Assembly (NCBI GenBank): GCA_045226335.1 | Contig: JBGVCH010000081.1 | Location: 1-64,000, forward strand | Length of the DNA: 64,000 nt | Origin: RUG11272 sp045226335 | GTDB taxonomy: Bacteria; Bacillota; Clostridia; Christensenellales; Aristaeellaceae | Reading direction: 5' to 3' | Shown: piece by piece, positions 1 to 7,727 of the stretch | Position numbering within the stretch: position 1 is the stretch's first letter | Layout of the letters: each line of letters opens with the position of its first letter | Notes under the pieces: model-generated | Seen by the model: the letters and a program-made list of their open reading frames with translations, nothing else | The model's database searches: none | What the model was told of the DNA's origin: nothing | Position numbers and translations under genes: made by a program

Positions 1-1844
1 AACCGGTCGACGAGTTCGTCGCGGCTGAGATCGAAGAGACCAAGGAAGCGATCGAAAAGACCGTCGAAGAACCCGCTGCCGAAGAGACTGCGGAAGCTCC
101 TGTTGAGGAACCCGCTGTCGAGGAAATTGCTGAAGCTCCCGTAGAAGAACCGGTTGACGAGTTCGTAGCGGCTGAGATTCAGGAGACCGTTGAGGTTGCT
201 GAGGAAGCCGCTGAAGAGGCCGTACTTGAGACCGAAGAAGCCCCTGCTGAGGAGCCGGAAGTCGAGGAGACTGCTGAAGCTCCCGCTGAGGAACCCTTGA
301 CTGAGACCGTGGAAGCCCTCGTTGAGGAACCCGCAGTTGAAGAGACCACGGAAGTTCCTGCCGAGGAAGAAGCTGTTGAGACCGAGGAAGCGATCGTCGA
401 AGAGGAAAAGGACTTCAAGGAAGAAGCTTTCGCGGCTGTTTCTGAGAATGGAGAGCTCATCAAAAAGCTTCTCAGCAACGATGTTGCCGAGGAAGCAATC
501 GAGACCGAAGAAGCACCCGTTGAGGTAGCTGAAGCCGAAACCGAAGAAGCGCCTGCTGAGGAACCTGTGGCTGAGACTGAGGAAGCCCCCGTCGAAGAGC
601 CTGCTGCCGAGACCGAGGAAGCACTCGTCGAGGAGCCTGCTGCCGAGACCGAGGAAGCGCCCGTTGAGGAGCCTGTTGCTGAGACCGAGGAGGCGCCTGT
701 CGAGGAGCCTGTCGTCGAGACCGAGGAAGCGCCCGTCGAAGAGCCTGCAGCCGAAACTGAGGAGGCGCCTGTCGAGGAGCCTGTGGTTGAGACTGATGAA
801 GCGCCCGTCGAAGAGCCTGTGGTTGAGACTGATGAAGCGCCCGTCGAGGTAGCTGAAGCCGAGACTGAGGAAGCGCCCGTCGAAGAGCCTGCAGCCGAAA
901 CTGAGGAGGCGCCTGTCGAGGAGCCCGTGGTCGAGACTGAAGAAGCGCCCGTCGAGGTAGCTGAAGCCGAGACTGAGGAGGCACCCGTCGAGGAGCCTGT
1001 TGCTGAGACCGAGGAAGCACCCGTCGAGGAGCCCGTGGTCGAGACCGAAGAAGCGCCCGTCGAGGTAGCTGAAGCCGAGACTGAGGAGGCACCCGTCGAG
1101 GAGACAAAGGACTTCAAGGATGAGGCCATTGCCGCTGTTTCTGAGAATAGTGAACTGATCGAACAGCTTCTCAGCGAAGAGGCTACCGAAGAGATTGAGT
1201 CCGAGGAAGTGGCCGAGGAAGCTGAATCTGAAGAGGTAGCTGAAGAGGCTGAGTCTGAGGAAGTGGCCGAGGAAGCCGAATCCGAAGAAGTCGCCGAAGA
1301 GTCTGAGTCTGAGGAAGTGGCCGAGGAAGCTGAATCCGAAGAAGTCGCCGAAGAGTCTGAGTCTGAGGAAGTGGCCGAGGAAGCCGAATCCGAGGAGGTA
1401 ACCGAAGAGACTGAGCCCGAGGAAGTGGCCGAGGAAGCTGAATCCGAGGAGGTAACCGAAAAGGTTGAGTCCGAGGAAGTGGCCGAGGAAGCCGAATCCG
1501 AAGAAGTGGTCGAGGAGGTTGAGTCTGAGGAAGTAGCCGAGGAAGCAACTGAAGAGGTTGAGTCCGAGGAAGTGGCTGAGGAAGCCGAGTCCGAAGAAGC
1601 GGCTGAAGAGGTTGAGTCCGAGGAAGTGGCTGAGGAAGCCGAATCTGAGGAAGCAGCTGAAGAGGTCGAGTCTGAGGAAGTAACTGAAGAAGCCGAATCC
1701 GAAGAAGTGGCCGAGGAAGCCGAATCCGAGGAAGCGGCTGAAGAGGTTGAGTCTGAGGAAGTCGCTGAACCGGCGAAAAAGAATCCTGCTGTCAAGAGCA
1801 CCGGTGTCATCGTGGATATCGTCACTGTGAAGCCGGGCAAATAA
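1..1844 (+). CDS. Acidic Glu/Ala/Val/Pro repeat protein, 5' end outside window
   Basis: The frame is open from base 3 to the TAA at 1842-1844, so the start lies outside the window; about 613 codons are visible. The protein is built almost only from E, A, V, P, T and S and is extremely acidic. A 12-residue repeat of the type ETEEAPVEEPVA fills 501-1106, and a 9-residue repeat of the type ESEEVAEEA fills 1197-1775. Two related non-repeat modules begin KDFKEEAFAAVSEN (from 408) and KDFKDEAIAAVSEN (from 1107), each followed by a short ELI..LLS helix-like segment. The tail (AKKNPAVKSTGVIVDIVTVKPGK-like, here split: AKKNPAVKST then GVIVDIVTVKPGK) is basic, with no LPxTG sorting signal or membrane segment. 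I do not recognise the family. The visible part looks disordered or helical; a scaffold or spacer role would be a guess. Confidence 0.8.
   Translation, partial: PVDEFVAAEIEETKEAIEKTVEEPAAEETAEAPVEEPAVEEIAEAPVEEPVDEFVAAEIQETVEVAEEAAEEAVLETEEAPAEEPEVEETAEAPAEEPLTETVEALVEEPAVEETTEVPAEEEAVETEEAIVEEEKDFKEEAFAAVSENGELIKKLLSNDVAEEAIETEEAPVEVAEAETEEAPAEEPVAETEEAPVEEPAAETEEALVEEPAAETEEAPVEEPVAETEEAPVEEPVVETEEAPVEEPAAETEEAPVEEPVVETDEAPVEEPVVETDEAPVEVAEAETEEAPVEEPAAETEEAPVEEPVVETEEAPVEVAEAETEEAPVEEPVAETEEAPVEEPVVETEEAPVEVAEAETEEAPVEETKDFKDEAIAAVSENSELIEQLLSEEATEEIESEEVAEEAESEEVAEEAESEEVAEEAESEEVAEESESEEVAEEAESEEVAEESESEEVAEEAESEEVTEETEPEEVAEEAESEEVTEKVESEEVAEEAESEEVVEEVESEEVAEEATEEVESEEVAEEAESEEAAEEVESEEVAEEAESEEAAEEVESEEVTEEAESEEVAEEAESEEAAEEVESEEVAEPAKKNPAVKSTGVIVDIVTVKPGK
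501..1106 (+). repeat. Coding tandem repeat, 36-base unit (12 residues)
   Basis: About 17 tandem copies of a unit encoding ETEEAPVEEP plus two variable residues (VA, AA, VV). Some copies read ETEEAPVEVAEA instead. Copies differ mostly at synonymous or conservative positions, so the array is old enough to have diverged. It lies within the acidic repeat protein gene. Confidence 0.85.
1197..1775 (+). repeat. Coding tandem repeat, 27-base unit (9 residues)
   Basis: About 21 copies of a unit encoding ESEEVAEEA, with variants such as ESEEAAEEV and ESEEVTEEA. One copy carries an extra TEEV step. The later copies alternate between A-ending and V-ending units, which suggests expansion of a two-unit block. 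Within the acidic repeat protein gene. Confidence 0.85.
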
Positions 1845-1865
1845 CCCCTAACGGGCAAACAAATT

Positions 1866-1917
1866 GCGGCTCCGTTCCGGTGAGAGCATCGCCAGTGAAC
1901 GGAGCCGCGTCCTGTTT
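1866..1917 (+). terminator. Intrinsic terminator after the acidic repeat gene
   Basis: A perfect 12-base inverted repeat, GCGGCTCCGTTC at 1866-1877 and GAACGGAGCCGC at 1897-1908, encloses a 19-base loop and is followed by GTCCTGTTTT. It starts 21 bases after the stop codon. The long loop is unusual, but stem and T-rich tail fit a Rho-independent terminator. Confidence 0.75.
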
Positions 1918-1955
1918 TCAGGATCATGAGTGGTATGAGACCGGAGGATCGCACA

Positions 1956-3083
1956 ATGCAGAATCAGACGTTTGATTGCTTTGCAACGGCGGCATTCGGG
2001 ACGGAGGGACTGGTCGCAGCGGAACTGCGCCGTCTCGGCTTTGATGAAGCCAGGGCGGAGACAGGCGGAGCACGGTTTCAGGCAGACGCGGCCGGGATCT
2101 ATCTGGCCAATCTCCGGCTCCGATGCGCGGACCGGGTGATGATCATTCTTGGGGAGGACGACTGCAAAAGCTTTGAGGATCTGTTTCAGATGGTCAGCCG
2201 GATCCCCTGGGAGCAGATCGTGTCCCTGAACGGGCGTTATCACGTTTCCGGGAAATGTGTGCGCAGCCAGCTGATGAGTGTTCGGGATTGCCAGGCGATC
2301 ACCAAAAAGGCCATTGTCGAGCGGCTCCGCCAGCGGACAGGCCGGGATCGATTTCCGGAGACCGGCCCGGAGTTCCCCATCGAGGTCAGCATCCGGAACG
2401 ACATGGCGAGGATCCTGCTGGACACCTCCGGCAACGCCCTGAACAAGCGCGGATACAGGACATGGAACGGGGAAGCGCCGCTCCGGGAAACCCTTGCCGC
2501 GGCTTTGATCGAACTCTCCCCGTGGCGGCCGGGTATGCGCCTGCATGACCCCTGCTGCGGTACCGGGACCATCCTGATCGAGGCTGCGTACCGGGCCGCC
2601 CATCGTGCCCCGGGACTGACAAGGGGCTTCGCCTGCGATGAGTATCCGCTGTTCAGCCATGTGGACCGGGACGGTATCCGCCTCGAACAGGAAAAGGAGA
2701 CCGATCTGGAGAGAATCGGGTCAATCAGCGGGTCGGATATTGACCCGGAAGCCCTGACCCTCGCGGAACGCCATATTCGTCAGGCCGGTCTCAGCGGCAG
2801 GATTCAGCTGACGCAGCAGCCTCTTCAGGAGCTGTGTCTCGACGGTGAGCCGGGCGTCTTCATCTGCAATCCGCCGTACGGAGAGCGATTGAGCGACCGC
2901 AAAAGCTGCGAAAAGCTCTACGCGCAGCTCAGGCAGCTGCAGGCGCGGCACCCCGGATGGATGCTCTGCGCGATTTCATCCGATCCGATGTTTGAGCGGG
3001 CCTATGGAAGGCGTGCCATGAAGAAGCGCAGGCTGTACAACGGGCGCCTGGAATGTGAATTCATGGTGTTCGACAAAATCTGA
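1956..3083 (+). CDS. THUMP-domain class I rRNA/RNA methyltransferase (RlmL/YpsC family)
   Basis: A 375-residue SAM-dependent methyltransferase. The N-terminal part has the THUMP/ferredoxin-like arrangement of the RlmL family (CFATAAFGTEGLVAAELRRLG near the start). The catalytic domain carries the SAM-binding loop DPCCGTGTILIEA at about residues 198-210 and the N6-adenine/N2-guanine type motif NPPYGER at about 305. Family members modify guanine N2 in 23S rRNA; the exact base is not readable here. An upstream in-frame ATG at 1926 exists, but GGAGG at 1943-1947 sits 8 bases before the ATG at 1956, so I chose 1956. It stands alone between the terminator of the repeat gene and the promoter of the AAA+ gene. 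Confidence 0.9.
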   Translation: MQNQTFDCFATAAFGTEGLVAAELRRLGFDEARAETGGARFQADAAGIYLANLRLRCADRVMIILGEDDCKSFEDLFQMVSRIPWEQIVSLNGRYHVSGKCVRSQLMSVRDCQAITKKAIVERLRQRTGRDRFPETGPEFPIEVSIRNDMARILLDTSGNALNKRGYRTWNGEAPLRETLAAALIELSPWRPGMRLHDPCCGTGTILIEAAYRAAHRAPGLTRGFACDEYPLFSHVDRDGIRLEQEKETDLERIGSISGSDIDPEALTLAERHIRQAGLSGRIQLTQQPLQELCLDGEPGVFICNPPYGERLSDRKSCEKLYAQLRQLQARHPGWMLCAISSDPMFERAYGRRAMKKRRLYNGRLECEFMVFDKI

Positions 3084-3112
3084 ACGGCTCCCTTCAGTTT
3101 CAGGGGAAGTTA

Positions 3113-3121
3113 TGGTATACT
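3113..3121 (+). promoter_or_regulatory. Extended -10 promoter for the AAA+ gene
   Basis: TGGTATACT at 3113-3121 is an extended -10 element (TGn plus TATACT), about 30 bases before the start codon. The -35 candidate TTCAGT at 3093-3098 is poor but correctly spaced at 17 bases. The same TGGTATACT core precedes the mreB-like gene at 5870-5878. Confidence 0.6.
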
Positions 3122-3152
3122 GATTGCATCAATCGATCCGGAGGTAAGGCGC

Positions 3153-5054
3153 ATGGAGGCATTGATCTCGAAGTGGCATCGCGAGTTGGAACTCTTCAGC
3201 GCGGTCAAACCGCTGATCATCCTGGAGGGCAATGTCACGGACAAATACAGGTATCCGGTGGCTGGATCGGTGGGGGAGGATGAGCTCGTTTCGCTCCCCA
3301 GGTATCTGATGGCGTTTTTTGCCGATCAGGGATGGGGATCCGTGGTTTTTTACTCCAACCTGATGGGCATCATGAACCCATACGATCGGTCCATGCTGGA
3401 TGCGTATGCCAAGGCGGCCAGGGCTGAGACGAAAAACGGCGTCATCGCCGCTGAATTCCGGGGAAATGCCGCCACCACGGCGCCCAATGTCATCCGCAGG
3501 GCCATGACACAGCAGGAGGTCGCCACGGTAACGGTCCTCGAACTGGCCAGTTTCTACATCACCTCCCCCGACCGGATGGACCAGCAGGATGTGAACAGCT
3601 TCAATCTGCTGCTTCAGTCGGCGCTTTCGGCCGCCACCGTCCGGACACCCCAGGGCCGACGCCAGAACATGCTGGTGGTGCTGGTGAACAAGCGCAACGA
3701 CTTGCCCGCATGGTTCTACCTCAACAACCCCTGCTGCCGGTCCATCACGCTGGAAGCGCCGGACCGGGAGGAGCGGATGCGGCTGATCACCAACCAGTTT
3801 GCCACCTTCTTCGACGGATCCGTCTACCGCACGGACATGCCCTGGTACAAAGAGCATCCGGCGGAACTGACGAAACTGCAGGAGAAGTTTGTCGGCCTGA
3901 CGGAAGGGCTGACCTTTACGGAGCTGGACGCGCTGCGCACCCTGGGCAAGCAGGAGCTGACCGCGATCCGGGATCTGTGCCAGGTGGTGGATCTGTACAA
4001 GTACGGCTTTAAGGACAACCCCTGGGAGCGCCTTTCTGTGGCCAGTCTCAAGACAGCCAAGGAGGATTTTCAGCAGCGGATCAAGGGCCAGGACGCGGCG
4101 CTGGAGCGGACGCTGGACGTGGTGAAGCGCGCCGTAACCGGCATGAACGGCCTCTCCTCTTCCTCCACCTCCAAGCCCAAGGGTGTGCTGTTCTACGCCG
4201 GCCCCACCGGTGTTGGCAAAACCGAGACCGCCAAAGCTCTGGCGGAGAAGCTGTTCGGCGATGAGAGCGCCTGTGTCCGCTTTGACATGAGCGAGTACGG
4301 CCAGAGCCACTCCGATCAGAAACTCATGGGCGCACCTCCCGGGTATGTGGGTTATGAGGCGGGCGGCCAGCTGACCAACGCCATCAAGAAGAATCCCTTC
4401 TGCATCCTTCTGTTTGACGAGATCGAGAAGGCGCACAACAACATCCTGGACAAATTCCTCCAGATCCTTGAGGACGGCCGCATGACGGACGGCCAGGGTA
4501 ACACGGTCTATTTCAGCGAGACCATCATCATCTTTACCAGCAACCTGGGCATTTATGTCAAGGACGCACTGGGGCAGCGTCACGCCAATGTGACCATGGA
4601 CATGCCGTACGACGAGGTGCAGACCCGGGTCCGCAGCGCCATCGAAGACCACTTCAAGCTGGAACTGGGCCGTCCAGAGATCCTGAACCGCATCGGCGAG
4701 AACATCGTGGTGTTTGACTACATCCGCGAGGAGGCCGGCGAGGCCATCCTGGCCGCCCAGGTCAAGAAGATCCAGAGGCGGCTGGAGGAACAGAAGCAGC
4801 TGGTGCTGACGGTGACGGACGAGGCTTATGCACAGCTCAGGGCCGCGGCGCTGGAAGACCTGTCCAACGGCGGGCGCGGCATCGGCAACCAGGTGGAAAG
4901 CCTACTGATCAATCCCCTGTCCCGCTGGCTGTTCGACCATGAGGTGACAGGCAACGCGGATGTGACGATCCGGTCCTTCAACGTGGAGGACAATCCGCCG
5001 ACGATTTCCTGCAGTCTGGCGGGCGAGGAAGGAGGCGAACCTGATGGCGAATGA
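3153..5054 (+). CDS. Clp-like AAA+ ATPase with one active ATP site and a divergent N-terminal half
   Basis: 633 residues. The C-terminal half is a ClpA/ClpB D2-type AAA+ module: Walker A GPTGVGKTETAKAL at about 350, the DMSEY and GYVGYEAGGQL pore-loop region, Walker B ILLFDEIEKAH, DGRMTDGQG, a sensor-1 TSN, and a C-terminal small domain with GGRGIGNQVESLL. The N-terminal half (LIILEGNVTDKY onward) resembles a degenerate AAA fold but has no P-loop, and there is no Clp N-domain or ClpP-binding IGF/IGL-type loop that I can see. So it looks like an unfoldase or remodelling ATPase rather than a ClpP partner. Start ATG at 3153 follows GGAGG at a good distance. It overlaps the next gene by 11 bases, which implies translational coupling. 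Confidence 0.88.
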   Translation: MEALISKWHRELELFSAVKPLIILEGNVTDKYRYPVAGSVGEDELVSLPRYLMAFFADQGWGSVVFYSNLMGIMNPYDRSMLDAYAKAARAETKNGVIAAEFRGNAATTAPNVIRRAMTQQEVATVTVLELASFYITSPDRMDQQDVNSFNLLLQSALSAATVRTPQGRRQNMLVVLVNKRNDLPAWFYLNNPCCRSITLEAPDREERMRLITNQFATFFDGSVYRTDMPWYKEHPAELTKLQEKFVGLTEGLTFTELDALRTLGKQELTAIRDLCQVVDLYKYGFKDNPWERLSVASLKTAKEDFQQRIKGQDAALERTLDVVKRAVTGMNGLSSSSTSKPKGVLFYAGPTGVGKTETAKALAEKLFGDESACVRFDMSEYGQSHSDQKLMGAPPGYVGYEAGGQLTNAIKKNPFCILLFDEIEKAHNNILDKFLQILEDGRMTDGQGNTVYFSETIIIFTSNLGIYVKDALGQRHANVTMDMPYDEVQTRVRSAIEDHFKLELGRPEILNRIGENIVVFDYIREEAGEAILAAQVKKIQRRLEEQKQLVLTVTDEAYAQLRAAALEDLSNGGRGIGNQVESLLINPLSRWLFDHEVTGNADVTIRSFNVEDNPPTISCSLAGEEGGEPDGE

Positions 5055-5814
5055 AAGGCGAAACGGCAATCCGCTGGACATGCTGTATCAGATCGTGAAC
5101 GATCTCTGGCCGGGCACCGTTCAGAACGCCGGCAAAAAGACCGAGACAGCGGACCCCGGACAGGCCGCGCTGGACTTTGTGGACACCTTCTCCAAAATGA
5201 CGGCGGACACCCTGCAATCCGCGCCGGCGGCCGTTCAGGGGATCCCGTCCGTCCCGCAGCCGGCGCCTGAACCGGAGAAGCCCGGGACGCCGCCCTTTGA
5301 AGAGTATTGGCGCCGGGCGGACGAGCGCATCGAGTGGACGGAAGTCCTGATGAACGACAAGCCCAGGGATGGCCTGACGGACACCGAGACCTGGCGGTTC
5401 CTCCATGAGCGCGCAAAGCGCGTGCTGGAGGGAGACCTGAAAGCCTACGCGGAAGTGCTGAAGCGGGCCGATCCGCTGGCGGACCTGAAGCACTATGCCG
5501 AACATGTCACGGTCTCCGCACCGGACAGTGATAAGGTCGTGGTCCAGTTTGAAGCCCTGGCCGACCAGCAGGGCGATGTGGAGGACCGCAGGCTGCTGGC
5601 GGGACTGTCCCTGCGCTGCGCCCGGGACGTGATGGCGCTGCTGCCGGTCAACGAGGTGGAGGTCAGCGGAAAACTGCCCGACGGTGCCGGCCTGTCCGTG
5701 ACCTATCCGCGGGAGACGCTGCGCAAGGCGAGATTTGGCTTCATCGACCCTGTTTCTTTCTCCGAGGCGTGCGGCGCGGTCTACTCCGGCCAGAGTGACC
5801 CGAAGGACGACTGA
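5044..5814 (+). CDS. Unknown protein coupled to the AAA+ ATPase
   Basis: 256 residues, soluble, no signal peptide or membrane segment. Three parts are visible: an N-terminal helical region (about 1-60), a proline-rich linker (PSVPQPAPEPEKPGTPP, about 75-92), and a C-terminal domain of mixed strands and helices with LLAGLSLRCARDVMALLPVNEV and RFGFIDPVSFSEACGA. The combination of aromatic/acidic helices with a proline linker suggests an adaptor, but I do not recognise the family. The ATG lies inside the AAA+ gene's last codons, so the two proteins are probably made together. The mreB-like gene follows after 100 bases with its own promoter. Confidence 0.8.
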   Translation: MANERRNGNPLDMLYQIVNDLWPGTVQNAGKKTETADPGQAALDFVDTFSKMTADTLQSAPAAVQGIPSVPQPAPEPEKPGTPPFEEYWRRADERIEWTEVLMNDKPRDGLTDTETWRFLHERAKRVLEGDLKAYAEVLKRADPLADLKHYAEHVTVSAPDSDKVVVQFEALADQQGDVEDRRLLAGLSLRCARDVMALLPVNEVEVSGKLPDGAGLSVTYPRETLRKARFGFIDPVSFSEACGAVYSGQSDPKDD

Positions 5815-5849
5815 CCACAGGACGCATCGCGCAAACTTGGTTTTCCCCC

Positions 5850-5878
5850 TTTACGCTGGGGGCAGAAGATGGTATACT
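5850..5878 (+). promoter_or_regulatory. Promoter of the mreB-like gene
   Basis: TTTACG at 5850-5855, a 17-base spacer and TATACT at 5873-5878, with TGG before the -10. It lies 37 bases before the start codon and gives the mreB-like gene a start site separate from the AAA+ operon. Confidence 0.7.
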
Positions 5879-5914
5879 TGACCGGTCGACTCAAAGAAAC
5901 GGGGAGGTGACAGG

Positions 5915-6940
5915 ATGGCGCAGTCGCGGGATATCGGCGTGGATCTCGGGACATCCCATGTGCTGATCTATATGCGCGGGCGGGGCATCGTCCTGCGGGA
6001 ACCTGCCGTGGTGGCGGTTGACCGGGACCTGGACCGCGTTCTGGCCGTGGGCAGCGACGCGTATCGGCTGGTGGGCCGGACACCGGGCAACATTCAGGCG
6101 GTCCGGCCGCTGCGGAACGGCACCATCGCGGACTATGACCTGACCAAGACGCTGCTCTCCGAGCTGGTTTCCCATGTGGTGGGACGCCGCCTCTTCTCCA
6201 GACCCAGGGCGGTGGTCTCGGTTCCCTCCGGCGTGAACGAGATTGAGAAGCGCTCTATCATCAGCATCATGTTTGACGCGGGCATGCGGCGGACGCAGAT
6301 GCTGGACCGCCCCCTCGCCGCGGCGCTGGGCGTCGGCATCCGGTTTGACGAGGCTTACGGCAGCATGATCGTGGACATCGGGGCGGGCGCGACGGACATC
6401 GCCGTGCTGTCCATGAGCGAGGTGTCCGTCGGCGCGACGGTGCCGGTGGGCGGCGATGCCTTCGACGACGCCATCATCCGCTACATCCGGAAAAAGCATA
6501 ACCTGCTCATCGGCGAAAAGACGGCTGAGGAGATCAAAATCAACCTGGGCAGCGCGCTGGAGCCGGCGGATACGGTTTCCATGGACGTGACCGGGCGAAA
6601 CCTGGTCTCCGGCCTGCCGAAAACCCATGCCGTGACCTCCATGGAAGTGTACGAGGCCATCTCGGAGCCGCTGAATCAGCTGGTTGAGTCGATCCAGAGC
6701 GTGATTGAGCGCACACCGCCCCAGCTGGCGGCGGACATCTTTGACGAGGGGATCGTGCTGACAGGCGGCGGCGCGGCGCTGAACAATCTGGCGGACGGCG
6801 TTTACCGGCAGCTGCACATTCCCTGCGCGGTGGCCGAAGACCCGCAGGCCAGCGTCGCAGCGGGATGCGGCCAGGCATTGGAGGACACACCGGCCATGAG
6901 GATGCTCCTCAGCGAGAGCAAAAGGCGCATGAGACGATAG
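5915..6940 (+). CDS. mreB: MreB/Mbl-family bacterial actin
   Basis: 341 residues, the usual MreB length. Actin-fold nucleotide motifs are present: phosphate 1 loop DIGVDLGTSHVLIYMRGRG near the N-terminus, phosphate 2 loop IVDIGAGATDIAVLS (the usual GGGTT is GAGAT here) and the adenosine motif GIVLTGGGAALNNLADG. MreB polymers guide side-wall peptidoglycan synthesis at the inner membrane. There are no mreC, mreD or minCD genes beside it, unlike the classical locus; instead it follows the AAA+/unknown pair. It may therefore be a second, specialised MreB paralogue. GGGAGG precedes ATG 5915 by a normal distance. A terminator follows at 6951. Confidence 0.85.
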   Translation: MAQSRDIGVDLGTSHVLIYMRGRGIVLREPAVVAVDRDLDRVLAVGSDAYRLVGRTPGNIQAVRPLRNGTIADYDLTKTLLSELVSHVVGRRLFSRPRAVVSVPSGVNEIEKRSIISIMFDAGMRRTQMLDRPLAAALGVGIRFDEAYGSMIVDIGAGATDIAVLSMSEVSVGATVPVGGDAFDDAIIRYIRKKHNLLIGEKTAEEIKINLGSALEPADTVSMDVTGRNLVSGLPKTHAVTSMEVYEAISEPLNQLVESIQSVIERTPPQLAADIFDEGIVLTGGGAALNNLADGVYRQLHIPCAVAEDPQASVAAGCGQALEDTPAMRMLLSESKRRMRR

Positions 6941-6950
6941 ACCATCAAAG

Positions 6951-6974
6951 CGGCACGGTTTGTGCCGTTTTTGC
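6951..6974 (+). terminator. Terminator of the mreB-like gene
   Basis: CGGCAC at 6951-6956 and GTGCCG at 6962-6967 form a short stem with a GGTTT loop, followed by five T residues from 6968. It starts 10 bases after the stop codon. Confidence 0.85.
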
Positions 6975-6995
6975 TTGCATAACGCTTGTGGATGC

Positions 6996-7020
6996 AAAAG
7001 AAAACCCGCCTTTCGGCGGG
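6996..7020 (-). terminator. Terminator of the sigH operon
   Basis: Read on the minus strand, CCCGCC-GAAA-GGCGGG (7005-7020) is followed by a T-rich run (7004 down to 6996). It sits directly after the sigH stop codon and faces the mreB terminator. Confidence 0.85.
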
Positions 7021-7021
7021 C

Positions 7022-7711
7022 TCAGGAATCATTCTGGACTTCCGTCAGAAACTTTTCGAGTTTTCGCTTCACTCTCTGCAGGGCATTGTCGATGGACTTC
7101 ACATGCCGTCCCAGCATCTGCGCGATCTCCTGATAGCTGCGGCCGTCCAGATAGGCGGCCAGGACCTGCTGTTCCAGGTCAGAGAGGACCTCATTGATAC
7201 GGAAATTGATGGTCTGCATGTTCTCCTGGCTGATGATCAGATCTTCCGGGTTGGTGGCCCGGCCCTCGATGATCACGTCCAGCAGGGTGCGGTCGGACTC
7301 GTCGTCGTAGAGGGGCTTGTTCAGGGAGACATAGCTGTTCAGCGGGATGTGCTTCTGCCGCGTGGCTGTCTTGATGGCGGTGATGATCTGCCTCGTGATG
7401 CACAGCTCCGCGAAAGCGCGAAAGGAGGTCAGCTTGTCGGAGCGGAAATCCCGGATGGCTTTGTAGAGGCCGATCATGCCTTCCTGCACGATATCCTCAT
7501 GATCCGCGCCGATGAGAAAGTAGCTTCTCGCCTTGGAACGGACAAAGTTCTTGTATTTGTTGAGGAGATACTCCACCGCCCGGTCATTGCCCTGATGGCA
7601 GATGACGACGATGTCCTCATCCGTCATGTCCGCGTAGGGCGAATCCTGTTCCGCGGTAGTGGGCGTTTCTTTGCGCTCATCCATGGGCTCCAGGTCCGTG
7701 TCATATGCCAT
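7022..7711 (-). CDS. sigH: RNA polymerase sigma factor SigH (Spo0H type)
   Basis: 229 residues. Region 2 is clear (ADHEDIVQEGMIGLYKAIRDF) and region 4 ends in a helix-turn-helix (LDGRSYQEIAQMLGRHVKSIDNALQRVKRKL). This is the sigma-70 family member that, in spore-forming Firmicutes, starts the transition to sporulation and competence. The longer open frame to 7816 lacks homology before MAYDTD. ATG 7711 has GGGAGG on the minus strand about 9 bases upstream, so I use it. It is the last gene of mrnC-thyX-rlmB-yacP-sigH, the family's usual neighbourhood. Confidence 0.93.
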   Translation of the reverse strand: MAYDTDLEPMDERKETPTTAEQDSPYADMTDEDIVVICHQGNDRAVEYLLNKYKNFVRSKARSYFLIGADHEDIVQEGMIGLYKAIRDFRSDKLTSFRAFAELCITRQIITAIKTATRQKHIPLNSYVSLNKPLYDDESDRTLLDVIIEGRATNPEDLIISQENMQTINFRINEVLSDLEQQVLAAYLDGRSYQEIAQMLGRHVKSIDNALQRVKRKLEKFLTEVQNDS

Positions 7712-7727
7712 GCGATTGCGCCTCCCT

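Noticed and set aside
501..1775. Possible CRISPR or satellite array
   Set aside because: The repeats are exact multiples of three, continuous, without spacers, and translate into one open frame.
179..1954. Long minus-strand open frame rich in Ser, Ala and Thr, opposite the acidic repeat gene
   Set aside because: It is the mirror of the GAG/GAA/GCT-rich repeat on the plus strand. The plus frame has the balanced tail, terminator and no stop; the minus frame has no ribosome-binding site or promoter.
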